Below are positions 21,501-34,100 of a stretch of DNA of 64,000 nucleotides, piece after piece. Both the position numbers and the translations under genes were made by a program. How positions within the stretch are numbered: the stretch's first letter is position 1; each line of letters starts with the position of its first letter. The notes under the pieces are model-generated. The model saw nothing but the letters and a program-made list of their open reading frames with translations. It searched no databases and was not told where the DNA came from. Source of the DNA: Himantopus leucocephalus (taxonomy: Eukaryota > Chordata > Aves > Charadriiformes > Recurvirostridae); assembly GCA_003993805.1 (NCBI GenBank), contig RSEF01000004.1, forward strand, positions 5,350,179 through 5,414,178, read 5' to 3'.

Positions 21501-24500
21501 CTTCTCCAACCCAGGCAGTGGCCTTCCACAGGTTCCTGCCAACTGTCTCCCTGCAGGCATGCGGGGAGACCTGCCAAAGCTGCGATTCCTGTGGAGTTAG
21601 CCATAGCAGGACGAACCCGGCAGCAGATCGCTGTCGGGCTAATTCATCGAACCACCCTGAGTTTAGTCATCAAGGAGCCATGTGCTCAACTTCTCTTAGC
21701 CCCCCCTCCCCACCCCTTGAACTCTGTCAAGAGATGAGCGGTTTAAAGTCTACCAGGGCGCTGTGAGCCTCAGCAATTCATATTTACATGGGGGGCAAAG
21801 AGGGGTGGGGTGCATTTCAAAATTACTCGGTTCAAAGGTAGTGGCTGGTCTTTGCCTGTCTGTCAGATCTAAGAGGAGTGAGTGGATTTTCATGGAGGAA
21901 TTTCATGGAAATTAAATCTCTACTGGAGCGATCCATTCAACTCCTAAAGCTTCAGCCCAGTTTTGTATCCTGGATGAATGCCCCGCTGAATAGCTTGGTG
22001 GGGATGCAAAAAGCCACCTTAAACTAGGGATTTTTTTTCTGCTAAATTGACTTCAAAGTAGTAATTAAACAATAGCAAGCTTAAAAAAAAAATCAAGTTA
22101 TAAGAAGCTCTAGGACCAAACTACCCTGTAAGCAAAGGCTGTATTTTAAGGGAGGGGGGCAGGAGGATGGGATGTTCAGACTGGCAAAGCAAGAGGCAAA
22201 TTGAGAGAAGCAAAAACAGAGGCAAGAAAGTAAAATGAATTGCACAGATTCAAATGTGGGTGGTTTTTTTTTTTACAGCTGTACTACAGTTGAGTCTGGA
22301 GCTGGGTAAGTGGAGGCAGGAGGAGAGACTGGTGAATTGTTTGGGATATTTTAAGCAGAAGCATCCAGTTCAGAGGCTGAAGCAGCTTTCTTGGTCTTTG
22401 TCCTGTCCTGTGTTTGAGGCTTGTCTGCATAGAGCTGAGCTCCGCACAGCTCAGTATTCATCTCTTCTTTTGTGACGCAAAACTGCGTTTGTGGCCAAGG
22501 GCATCCTTGCTGCTGGTCTTCGCCCTCCTCCTCTGCCTCCTAAACCCGCAGTCACAACTGCACTCGTGTCTCTCTGTTCATGATTCAGAAGCACGTTTGA
22601 CTTGAAGCTAAAACAAATGAAAACTAATCTCCTGCCTGACTTTTGCGGCTCATTCTCCACTCCGCTGCAGTAAAACTCTCTCACTTGCCGCTTCAGTCCT
22701 TGGGGTCCTTGCTAACACACGCAGAATGTTTGCCAGCGTTACACCTTCCTCCGTCATGCCTGTTCTGGAAGGAGAAGCCTGAAAGTTTATAACTTAATTT
22801 CATTTAAAACCTCTTTGGAGCGATTAGTTTGGGGCCTTTCCTGAGTTGTTTAAATGTTTTTTGTTTTTTCCCAACTATTTTGTTGCGTAGAGGATGTCAC
22901 CAAAACCGCTCACAGAAATAAGGTGAGATAAACACGTGTTTGCACTATCACAGCTGCTGAATTTTTACAATGTTTAAGGCAAGGCTTACTATTTTAAAGT
23001 GAAATGCCCAACACTGCACTTAAACTGATGAACACATTTTTTTCGTACTCCCAGGGTATTTATGAGAATTCACGCTCAGGTTCAGTCCGCAGCGGCACGG
23101 CAGTGTACGCTGGCAGAGAATCTGATCCATGGGTCTTTAAAACACTGTCCATCTCTGACTTGTGTCAAGTGAAACCATGTTAAATGGTACCCGAGATAAT
23201 GACTTTATAGTCTTATTAAAGTTTAGTGCAGTCCTTAGGCTCGGCTATCAAGCTTAAATATTCCCAGTGTCCCAAATGTTGTATTGTTAGTGTGATAGTT
23301 ACTGCTAGAAGAAAGCTCGTAAAATATAATTTGCAATAGTTACATTGCTTTTCAAATATATTTCACAGTTTATTTGCACTGAAAATTGCTTTTCATTTTT
23401 TAAACCTGAATTTAATAGTTTGCCGATAACTATAGTGCAGTGTTCCTATGAAGTGAGGAGCTAAAAACTGGCAAATACTGTTTGATGCCAACTGTAAAGT
23501 CCTGTGGAGTTTTAGCCCCCACACAGATACTCTTATTGTTATAAGCCTTTGCTATACCTCTGTCAGGGGGCTGGTTTCCTGCCAGGCAGTAGTTCACGTG
23601 ATAACTAAATTTTATCCCCTCCGAGATGATACAAGAGTATGAAGGCAACGCACGTTACTGTGTGACAACTCTTCGTAAGTACTGAAAATGGGAAATCACT
23701 TTCCACAATGCTTCTGTACTGTCAGCCAGGTATTTAACGGCAATCCATAAAGACTATGCAGTAGGGATAATGTAATTTGCTGGAAAGTCCACGATTTCGG
23801 TTCAGAAAACCATAGATACTGCAATAAAACACAATGGCAGAGCACGTGTTTTGTTTGCAGCTTTTCTGCCTAGCTGTTACGCACCGTGCGGACAGACGCT
23901 GCTGCTGGGGCGTGAAGTAACAGCGCACTATGCGGGGTGATTTATATCAGCTAAGCTCGAAGCCAGCAGCGTCTGGGACAAGATGTGGCAACAAGTCAGT
24001 CATGTCCCCTTGTTGTAGGAGAGGTAGTGGCGTGTCGATCGCTGATTTTTTTGTGAACAATCAGGCATCTCACCCTTCTCAGGGGGAGAGCTTGGGGCTC
24101 TCAGAAAGCTACCTTGTGTGGCCAGGTGGGTTTCCAAGCAACAGGCTGTCCTGGGTCGTAAACCAAAATTGTCCTGTTGTACTTTAAAAAATAGCGTGAA
24201 AAAATGCCTTCCCACTGTTGTGTCAATCCCAGCGAGGACTGTGCTGCCTGAGAGTTCCCTCCTTAACCCCATGGTTGGCATTCCCTGGCTCAGGCAGTAG
24301 TGCTGGCCTGAAATCCGTCACATCAGGTTGCCGATCTGGTGGAAAACTAAAAAAATCCCCCCTCACCACCACCTTCCCAGTTAATACAGATACAGATGGT
24401 CACGCAACTGCACCTCCTCTGGGAGTCAGAAGGACCTAAATTCGTTGTGGTAAAGGACATAAACTACACATACGCAAAAGTCAAGTCCCAAATCATATAC

Positions 24501-27500
24501 ACAGAATATCCACCTACCTCTTTTGAGGGAGCTTGACCAAAACTGTGGACTGTTCTCTGAATGTCTTAACTCTGAATGTCATGCTAACGCCTGTGCTTTA
24601 CATAAATTTTGCGGTTTTACTTGCCTAGTGCAGGTATTTCCAGAGGACACTCTCCAAAGGCACTGCCCATACTCATAAGCCAGTGTTTTCAGTTATGTTT
24701 GACAGCGATTCCTAACATATTACGAAGTGAACAGTGTTTGTTCATCCAGAAAGTTCAGGAAGTGCTGGTCTAAGGTATCTTTATTGTCTGACTGCAAAGA
24801 ACATATTCTGGACAGTTCTGCCACTTCAAAAAAACACAAGGGTGTATTAAATCCATGGCTGTGAAATGCTTTTCTAGATGGAAAACTGAGGTCTACAATC
24901 TGAGACTTGTTTGTTTATTTTTAAGGAAGTGCTGATGGTTTTAACAATATATTGAATACAAATGAGGAGAAGATGTTTTCCGTAAGCCACAGATGGCTCG
25001 AAACAATAGCTCTGACAATAGCTCCAAGAACCATCCAGTGCTTTTGACTGGATTAATTCAGAAACTTAAAGATGGTTAGTTAAATGACAGTAGCATTAGC
25101 TATTTCTACGTTAGTATGTTTTTAGCAGAAACAAAATGTTGTTAAAATATTAGAACCCAAATGGTTCTAATGTCCTTCACTGATCTTTAAATTTATCTTA
25201 CCTCTAGCCTCAACGGCTTGCATGTTCCAGTTACTGATTGTAACCACAAACATCTGTTGTGTATTTAAAACAAGAGCGCAGTCTGAATTAACTACATCAT
25301 AAATCAAAACAAGTATGATTTGTACTAATCCTCTTCAGATTTGTTTGAAACCGAAATTCTATTACTTTTGGAAATAAAATCATATAAAATCCAATGTTCT
25401 TCATATTAGCGGTGAAGTCCACCTGGTTAAGCCATATGTAGAGCATTCACGTTTAATGCAGTTCCTTTCAAAAAGAAGAATCTGAACAATGATTTATTAT
25501 TTCACACCTTGTAAATAGTGTAAGACTCTTACTTCTTGTTGGCATTTTATCTTTGTAATCGTAACATAACTGATTTGCAATGCTCCTCTCCTTTTAAGAA
25601 TCAGTTTGTGAATTCTACGGGAGCAGGACCGACTTAGTTGTTTGTATACAACCTCGAGAGACCATAATGCAGGTAAGAAATATAGTAATTGAGACGTAGA
25701 TTTCTGTCCATACATCTGAAAACGTTGTATTTTAAATACTTGTATAACATAGCAGCTAGAGGCCCTAGAAAACAGCAGGATGCTATTATGCTAGCTGCTG
25801 TATAAGCCTGTAGGAAGAAACAGCTCCTGCTCGTAAGCCTTTGCAATCTATATGGACAAGACAGAGGAAAAAAAAGCAGTGAGATGAAGTGACATTGTAG
25901 CATGAGATCCTAATTACGTGTACAACACATATCACACAAAACCTCAAGATATATAATCTTTTTTTAGTCGCCACAGAAAGACGAACCTGGACGTAGGTCA
26001 AGGGAAAGCACCTGTTTATGTATGAACGGAGCATTTGCCATTGTTTTGTCCCAGAATAACAGGCGAGCAGTATAAACGTGGCACATACACAGAAAATAGA
26101 TATCTTGAGGTGACTGAACACTAAAACCGGTGTCTTTGTGGGTACACACCATAGTGCACACTGTAATACCTCATAGAGCTAAGACGCTGCTGTACCGGCA
26201 CGTTGCCTAAACCTGCGTGCTTTTAACTCAATTAATATGAATTAAGTGAGTAAGGAACCTCTGTATTTTCTAATCCTGGAAGATGAAAGAGCTAGTTCAG
26301 GATTGTGAATGCTGTACCTTATACACATCTTTACACTAAAAGAATCAGTGGTAAAATAATTAAGGTTTCAGTCACTATTGGCAACATTTGTTCTTTTGAA
26401 GAGGATTTATGGGGGCTCGTTTCGTTTCACCTTAGGTTTTAAAGCCTGGACCTTTTGTAGCAGCTTTGAGAATGAAAGAATGTAAGATTAACAATCTTGT
26501 ACAAAACCAAGCAAATACAATTAAGTATCTAACACATATTGGCTGAGAAGTATTCCAGAGCTTAAAATCAAGCTGCTGTTGTACAGTAAAAGCAGAGAAG
26601 AGACCTGTTTGCCTGTGGTGTTTTGGGGTACAGCTCGAAGCTTGTTGAACACAAGTTCCCTTGGCACAGGCCTTTGATGTCCATATTTGACCACCAGCTA
26701 GGACACATGGTCACCTACTCATTATAATTTTTAAATTACATTTGAATGGCCGTTAATAAAATTATGAGAACCTTTTTTTTTTTTCTCCTGATAAGCTAAA
26801 AATGGGAGTACCTGCAGGATGGCTAAGCAATTCTGTATTCTCTTTTCCCAGCACATTTTCCATTCATTATCCGTTTTCTTGTTTTATTTTCTCTCCTGAA
26901 CCCTTGCAATCAGTTTTTTTTGTGGATCTCCTTAAAGCAAAGTTGGCAGTGCTTGTCTTGAAATCTTATCCTGTAAACATGTTGCCTTTGTTCATAAGGT
27001 TTAAAGCACTGTCCAAATAGAAGGAATATGAGGATTGTTTGAGCAAGTAGCCGGGGTTTTGGTTGAGCTGTTTGGCTGTAATCTTGGAAGCTGCCAGCAC
27101 TGACGAGATGGTATGGGTCCCACCTTGTTTTATTTCAGTTACATCTTGTAGGTAAAACCAGACTGCAGAAAGGGTAAGATTCGACTGACTGCACTTGTTT
27201 GGATTGTACTTAAATCACGTAGCAGAAACACAGCAGCTAAAGAGATTATTTTTTTTTGGAGGATTCAACCTGTTTCTAAAATGACTTTTCTCAAATAACT
27301 CCCCCCAGTATATTCTCACAGACGTTATATAATGTTTGGTTTTTCTTTTAATCAGGCACTGCTTTGTGGGAAATAAATGAGGTTTTATTTCCCATCATTT
27401 CAACTAAAAAAATTAGCTTCACACACTGAAGTCCCTGTAAAATGTTCTCCACTACAGCTGGGCTATAGAAAATCGAAAAAACCGATCAAGTCTTTGACTT

Positions 27501-30500
27501 AAGATGAATAGTTCCTATATAAGTCTGAGGTCTATAAAGCAACTGGGTTAATGCTGTATCTGTGAACAAATGACAAGCTCTATTTTGTAATTTCAGTCTT
27601 TTTAGATTCTTGATTATGACATTTCTGGTTCTCTTGAAATGGAAGAAAGTAAATAATTGAGTTTGTGGGTGATGAGCTTGCCAAACACAAGGCACTGAGA
27701 AGTTCTGTAAGCTCCGGTAGTGGTTAATGCCTGCTGGGCTCCTTGCCAACACGGTCAAAATATTTTATTAGAAAGTTAGAATCTCCTTGCGTTGTCATTT
27801 GCCCACTGCAATCCATTGGCTAGCCATAGCCTGACAGTAGGAATTAAAAACACATCTGTGATGCTGCTGCATGCGACCATTATTCATGGGATCTCTTGCC
27901 GTAAAACATCACGATGATAAAACATGAAGTCAGCTGGATATGCTGTTTCTAAAACTCATTAATTTTTTTGCCTAGCTGAGCTTCTCAGTGAAACTAAGTA
28001 TGTAAAAACTCAGTATTCGTGTGAGGTACAGCATCCCTGGAGTGCTCTTAAATGCTGGTGCTATAAGAGAATAAAGCAACTGNCCCTGGAGTGCTCTTAA
28101 ATGCTGGTGCTGTAAGAGAATAAAGCAACTGGCTATGTTAATTTTAAGTTCCTTTAGAAAGAAAGGAAAATACAGTCATGCTTGGAAAATCAGAAAAAAA
28201 AACATAGGACTACATATCACTATCTGATAATGCCTACAAAATGTTGCCTCCACCCTCCACACCTTTGGTTCTCAGCCCTTTACTAGAGCATGAAATCAGT
28301 AGGGCCCTCCACAGAAAGCTTTTTCTGCCCAGCTCTGCAGGTGCCAGGGCTATACAGCAACACGCTGTATATTTCAACAGGAGCCAAAGCAAACAACGAT
28401 CACAATTATCTTCACTGCTGTGTATATTTTTAAATGTTACCCTCTAAAGCTCCTTGTGCTAAAGGAGGACAAAAGTACTGCTAGAGGGAAACAAAAATAA
28501 TTGTCTTGGGATGGAAGCACAATCACTGGAAAAGTTTTTTCAAGCAAAACCCAAAGCAATTGTCTTTGTGGCTTTTTTATTTTTTCCCAATAGCTGATAT
28601 TCAATAAACATTCACTGAAATGTAAAAATCAAAGAACACCAAAGCGAAAGGAGAGGTTTTCCTCAAGACATGCAGTCTTTTCTGGAACTAAATGAAGAGA
28701 CAGCTTTTTATTAACAAACTGAAAAAGACCGAAATAACAAGATGTCTGAATAATTTCTGTAGGGCTAGGAGTATAAATCGTCTATGTATAATGAGGTAAA
28801 ATGGCAGCAGCTTGAATATTTAAATGTGTATCAGCATTTGAGTTTCTCACTATAGTGTAATGCAGATTTGGTCAACACATTCAATATGATGACAACTTTG
28901 TAGAAACAAAAAAAGTATAGTTTTTGTTACTTACTGTATTTCAGAAAAATAGGCAATCTCCTGGAATTTGATTCTTGCCTCACATTTTTCTATTTAATTA
29001 CTATGTAAATTATAGCTAATAGCTTTTTTCAAACCAAAACTAAATGTTTTAAAATGTTTTAGCCACCAGAAAAGTGCTTTATCAGTTTGATTTATTCTTA
29101 CACCAGTAGGATACACAGCTGCAAGTTTTCTCCTAACACTGAGGACAGTATCAGTGTTTTAAAATCACCACTACTCCGCAAATACAACAAATCATATCAG
29201 AGAAAGCAGTTTTGCTGATACAACCATCTACAATATAGTTTTTCTCAACACAGAACAGTTACTCCTGTCATGAATCGTGCTTCTCTGTGCTGAAGGACGT
29301 TGTTTAAGCACATTGTGTGTGTGGGTGTGTATGTGTATATTTTGTGTATCTGTTAAGCTGCAGTATGTGCTTACAGCTCAGATCACTTTTAATTATTGTT
29401 GACATTTTTTTTCACCTCGTATCAGTCCTAAGTGACAACCCATTTTCTGCAAGCATTTTAAATTATTTTGCTGCAGTGGCTATGAAAAAAATAAACTCTT
29501 GAGAGTTCGTCTGACTGTGAATGGATAGACAAACCCACAAAACTCTTTCAATCCATCCTCCCTAACGATCCTCTGGGAGCAAGATCTTTGTAGACATGAA
29601 CCCAAATGGAGAAACTACTATCAAAACGATACCTCTCTGTATCTCTGCCATACGGTATTAGTAAAAGGTAGGAAGAAAGCATAAGATTAGAGCCACTGTG
29701 GAAAAAAACAGTGCAGTGACAATTTGCCATGCAATGACAATTCTGCCTTTCAGCTGAGGCTGTGTTTTCTGCATATGGTATCCAGCAGGGATTTGTACTG
29801 ATCACTGATGGCTCCAGCAGTTTCTTGTCCTTATCACCTCTTTACCTTACCTTCCTTCCACACTTGCCTCTCTTACCACCTGCTGTCTTGTTCAGTTCAT
29901 TCTCTTCAGTTCAGTCCTACCTCTGACTTATCCACCATTCCCCCACCCTTTTCCCAAACACCTGGCAAGCCTGCTCGGCTGTGGCTGTCTTCTGTGGCTT
30001 ATACCCTTTCCCTCCTTGCCATTCAGTAATCCCTCTGGCTGAGGCCTTGCTCTGCTGCCTCAGCACAATATTTAGTACAACGGGGCCTTATTTTGGTGGT
30101 CCAAAGTCCTGCTCTTATAGCTGTAACTAGAGCCCTGGTTTCTCTTCCCCTCAGAATGCAAGCCTGAGGACACCGCGGCCTCCCAGCTGGGCAGCTAAGG
30201 GAACCATCACTCCTCTCGCTTCCTCCCCAGACAGCCTGACACACGGCCACGACCTGCTGACAGCACAGCTCTCCCTGGCCACCTCCGCACTGCCCCAGCC
30301 CCGCAGTAACGGAGGGCCCTGGGCCATACCGTGCCTTTGGTGCCTGGGCGAGGTAACCCAACCTCCCGCCACACCATACTTCACTACCACCGCTGCGCTA
30401 ACATCAACGACGTGTGTGGTCGTTTAGCCAGCAGGGCAAGCACAAGGCTGCCCGCGGGTGTCACAGCTCGGGCTGGACCCACATCCTTAAGGTCTGCGAG

Positions 30501-30519
30501 AGCCAGACGCGGCCCGGGC
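21501..30519. other. Intergenic DNA upstream of PHF6
   Basis: Nine kb of AT-rich DNA, becoming C/T-rich from 29.8 kb and GC-rich on approaching the PHF6 island. It contains the N-joined duplication at 28.1 kb. No exon, RNA gene or clear mobile element was recognised. Confidence 0.6.
28035..28131. repeat. N-joined duplication (48 bp)
   Basis: 28035-28082 and 28084-28131 differ at one base, with N at 28083. Probable gap-join artefact. Confidence 0.88.
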
Positions 30520-30573
30520 CTGGCCTGAGGCGCCGTGAGGGAGCGCCCTCGGGGCACCGCTTCCCTCCCGCCC

Positions 30574-30849
30574 TGCGCATGCGCAATCCCCCCCCCGCGC
30601 GCACTGCTGCAGCATTACCGCCCGCCTCGAGGCGCTCTGCGCATGCGCACAGGCCTCACCGCGCTCCGGCGGCGGACTGCGCATGCCCAGCCCCAGCAGT
30701 CAGGGTCCCCCCCTCCAACGGCTGCGGATCAGAACTGCGCAGGCGCAGCGCTCCCCGCCCCGCCCTCGTTCCGTTTCCCGCCTCCCTCGCCTCCGGGCCT
30801 CGCGGAGGAGCGGGGCGGGGGGGGGAGTGCGCGGCGACGCGCATGCGCA
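30574..30849 (+). promoter_or_regulatory. Cluster of five NRF1-type binding sites
   Basis: Three perfect GCGCATGCGC cores lie at 30575-30584, 30639-30648 and 30839-30848. Two one-mismatch forms lie at 30678-30689 (TGCGCATGCCCA) and 30736-30747 (TGCGCAGGCGCA). The consensus for nuclear respiratory factor 1 is YGCGCAYGCGCR. Five sites in 276 bp is dense even for a CpG island. NRF1 is a methylation-sensitive activator of housekeeping promoters, so the array probably drives PHF6. Binding itself is inferred. Confidence 0.75.
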
Positions 30850-30895
30850 GGAGGCCGCGAGGGCCCGGCGTGCTCCCGCCGCGCCGCCTCGCGCG

Positions 30896-30903
30896 CCAAT
30901 CGG
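30896..30903 (+). promoter_or_regulatory. CCAAT box (NF-Y type)
   Basis: CCAATCGG occurs just downstream of the last NRF1-type site and upstream of the GCGT and CGG repeats. It fits the extended NF-Y consensus CCAATSR. NF-Y sites usually sit 60-100 bp upstream of the start site, which would place transcription start near 30.96-31.0 kb. Confidence 0.6.
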
Positions 30904-30945
30904 GCGCCGCCCCGCAGCGTCGCGCCGTCGCGGCCCGAGCGCGCC

Positions 30946-31025
30946 GTGCGTGCGTGCGTGCGTCCGCTTGTGCGTGCGTGCGTGCGTGCTTGCGCTCGGC
31001 GGCGGCGGCGGCGGCGGCGGCGGCG
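30946..31025 (+). repeat. GCGT tetranucleotide tract followed by (CGG)n
   Basis: Two blocks of GCGT-type repeats, interrupted once, span 30946-30992 and run into about nine uninterrupted CGG triplets at 30997-31025. They lie in the presumed start-site or 5'UTR region of PHF6. CGG runs in 5'UTRs are length-variable in vertebrates and can form R-loops or quadruplexes; whether this one varies is unknown. Confidence 0.85.
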
Positions 31026-31153
31026 CAGCGTCCCCTGCCCCGAATGAAAGGGACGGTCCCGGCGAGTGAGCGGCCGTGAGCGACCGGCGGTGACGGGGGG
31101 GGTGGGGGTGTGCCCGAGCTGCTCCTCTCCCCGGCGCCCCACCCGCCGCACGG
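30960..31153 (+). other. PHF6: Candidate PHF6 exon 1 (non-coding 5'UTR)
   Basis: A strong splice donor, CACGG followed by GTGAGT, occurs at 31153/31154 inside the CpG island. It is the best-scoring donor by eye between the promoter elements and exon 2. The start given is only an estimate from the CCAAT spacing. The exon would contain the CGG run and one upstream ATG (31044) opening an 11-codon frame that stops at 31079. Other weaker donors exist in the island (for example GGCGGTGACG near 31087), so the boundary is tentative. Aligned RNA reads would settle it. Confidence 0.4.
31044..31079 (+). other. Possible upstream ORF (11 codons) in PHF6 5'UTR
   Basis: ATG at 31044 opens MKGTVPASERP and stops at TGA 31077-31079, entirely inside the candidate exon 1. 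The context (CCCGAATGA) is a weak Kozak match. If transcripts start upstream of 31044, this uORF could lower PHF6 translation. It depends on the unconfirmed start site. Confidence 0.3.
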
Positions 31154-34100
31154 GTGAGTGACTGAGTGACCGACCGAGCGCCCAACCGCCTCGTTGCCCG
31201 CCCAACCGCCTCTTTGCCGCGCTCCCGGGGCAGGCACGGCACCCCCGGCCCGCCCGCCCGCAGCCCCCCGGCCGGGGAGCCCGCCCGGCCCTCCCGCCGC
31301 CCTTGCCGCCGGTCCCCGGGCCTCAGCGAGCCGCCCGCCCCGGGAGGGTCCCGGCACCCAGCGCTGCCTCTTCAGGGGGCGCCCCCGGTGCCGTTAGCCG
31401 CCCCCCCTTCCCCTCCCCGCGCCGACGGCAGCGGCTCGCTCCGCCCGCCTCGGCCCGCTCCCTCCTTCCCTGGAGGATCCGCCCCCCCTTGTCTCCGACT
31501 CCCGTTTCCCCCAAAATTTGGTGAGGAACGGGAGGAGGGGATCGCCCTCCCCGGGAGCCCCGCGTCCCACCGAGTCCCCCCCCCGCCTCGGTAGGCCCTC
31601 CGGGGAGGGGTCAGGCCCCTCCGGTGCTGGCGGCCGGGCCCTTGCGGAGGAGATGGCGGCGGTCCCCCCCTCGAAGGGGTGCCGTGCCGTGCCCCATCGG
31701 CCCCCCTGGGGCAGGCGAGCGGCAGAGGTGCCGGTATCGGCTCATCTCCCGCTCCCCGTGGGTGTGTGTAAACTTTCCTGAAGCTCGGCCTGTGCTGCCT
31801 GCCAGATCTTACTTACCGCAGGCTCTTTTTGTGTAATTTTCAGTTACCTGCTCTATTTTTATTGTTTAGACTTTCCAGGGTTGGGCCCCACCCCCCGCCT
31901 TTGCCCCCCNTTTTTTTTTTTTTTTTTTTAAAAAGGAAGTTGCATGGATAAGTTCCTATCCTACTTTTTATAGTGGCTCTAGGATGCTGTGAACGTAACT
32001 CCTGGATAAAGATTTCCATCGGACTTGTGACTTTGGCTTCTTCACTACAGACACCTACAGGGTACCACCCTTCTCCCCAACTTCACCCCCCCCTTCTCCT
32101 AAATAATGCCCCCAATAATGGGAGATCGACCCTAGAAACTAGAAAGCACTTGAAAGTTTCTTGAACAGAGAATCTGTTATCTCTAGTGAGCATCTTAAAA
32201 AATTCGATGCAAATATTTTCTGTAGCTTTTCCTGAGAGTCCAGACCACTTCAGTGTGTTTAGAGAAATTTCACAAAGCTGGTATACTTCTCTTGTAGGTT
32301 TTTCTTGGGTGTCTGAAATTTTCTTGACGTATAAATGTAAAACCTAAATATTTTTGTGTAATTTTGTAATTGTACAGGCTGCACAGCCAAACAACTTTAC
32401 AGGAGAGGGTGTAGCATATAGATCACTGTCCTTTGTTGGAAATACAAGTGGGGCCTTAACTCCTATAAACAGTCAGTAGCTCTTGAAACATATTCAGGCA
32501 ATAAATAGCAATTAGAATCCAGGTTACTTTCTGTTCTTCGGTGCTGAACGATGTCTCATACACCGAGAGCGTTCTTCTTTGCCAGAGAGTCATTGAACTT
32601 GCACTTTGCTTTTACGTTTGAAAATCTCTTGTCTAGAAGAACTCAGTAAAATATTATGCAAGCCATACGAGTTCGTAAAACGTGCTGCTTTAAAGATTAA
32701 ATAAAAGTGCCATTAGGGGAAGCACCATGTTGAATACCTTAGTGGACGTTAAGAAACGTGAACGCAAACGAACCAAAATTTTTGAGTGAAAAATCACCAA
32801 ATGAGTTTTTTCTTTTGTGATTTTAGAACAGATGTGACTTTTCATTTTTTAGGCCTAAACGTGTGGANGTTAAGAAACGTGAACGCAAACGAACCAAAAT
32901 TTTTGAGTGAAATATCACCGAATGAGTTTTTTCTTTTGTAATTTTAGAATAGATGTGACTTTTCATTTTTTAGGCCTAAACGTGTGGAAAATGTATCTCT
33001 ATGTAATAATCTCTGTTTTCTAGTGCACGTGTTCCATTTTGGTAGAGCTAGTGCATAATCTCCTAGTCAGTGATTCCATAGTACATCGCTTTCTGTGATC
33101 CAGTCTGTGAGACTTTCTCTGACAAAGCTGACAAGCAAGACACTGTCAACAATGTATTTAAACACTATTTTATAAGTCTTACTCATTTGTTAGCTTTTTT
33201 TAATATGGAAAACAGAAACACTGAGCTGTTTTTAAGTTGCATTGTTTTTCTTGTTCCAATGAAATGTAGCTTGATACTTGGCAAACTGGATTAGTTGCTT
33301 TTAGGTGATTTAAGTCGAGAGATGAAAACAGGATTTTGAGTGTGTGCGTTCAGAATTCTGGGTCTGTGGTATAGCTGCGTAACTTGGTTCATGTTTTTCA
33401 GAAAATAGCTCTTTTTAAATGGGCCGGATAAGAAGTGCGTTTTGGCACAAAGAAAAGTGATCCCAGAGTAGTGTTTTCTCACATTTATGAGAACGCAAAC
33501 ATAATTTAGGGAGAGGCCTACAGATGAAATGCTTCTGGGATATTTCTCATGCTCAGTTGTTTCTTTTCTGCAGTCTTTAAAAATGTGTAAATAATGTTAA
33601 TGCCTAGTGATGCAGAAAACACAAATGCAAAGAACACAGAGTTGGAAGGAAAACTTTGAGATATCCTTGTAAAATGCTTTCAGAGTAATTTCATCTGATG
33701 GTGAAAATAATGTGAGTTTCCTTTCTGGCATACCCTGATGCTTTTTTTGTCTGTTTGCGTTTTGAATAATTTTTCAAGTGTTAAATTATTTATAATTGAA
33801 TAAGTATTCCAAAACATAGTATTTGCTAATTCAATTTTGTTGTTGTTATAACATCAACATCCATGCATCATCAAGTAAATATTGGCATTATTGTTAATTT
33901 AACTTTGAGCCTTAAAAAAATCTAATTATGCAAACGTACTTCAAGAAGTTAGGTTATGTCAGGCTCTGGTAGTGCTGTAATGACGTGCCCTCTCGTGCCT
34001 GTTAGTGCCCTGGAAGGCATAAAGCCGTGAGAAGATTCTTTATAATCTTGTTTCTTGGAAAGTTACTATTCTTATAAATTAAAGATGATGAGAGCCACGT

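Larger units (their letters stand above)
30520..31700 (+). promoter_or_regulatory. PHF6: CpG-island promoter of PHF6
   Basis: This is the densest CpG region of the window, about 1.2 kb long, 4.6 kb upstream of PHF6 exon 2, and followed by AT-rich DNA. It has no TATA box in a convincing position. Visible elements are five NRF1-type palindromes (30574-30849), a CCAAT box followed by CGG at 30896-30903, GC boxes, a GCGT-type tetranucleotide tract (30946-30992), a CGG run (30997-31025) and a YY1-like ATGGCGGC at 31653-31660. This is the makeup of a constitutive TATA-less promoter with dispersed start sites. The exact start site cannot be read from sequence; about 30.85-31.0 kb, just after the NRF1 and CCAAT elements, is the likeliest. 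Long open frames here are a by-product of high GC. Confidence 0.85.

Noticed and set aside
21077..21766. 229-codon plus-strand ORF
   Set aside because: It is a product of the 21-bp minisatellite period; no homology is visible beyond the repeat.
30414..31594. Several Arg/Pro/Ala-rich ORFs on both strands over the CpG island
   Set aside because: High GC removes stop codons. The frames overlap each other and the PHF6 promoter and contain no domains.
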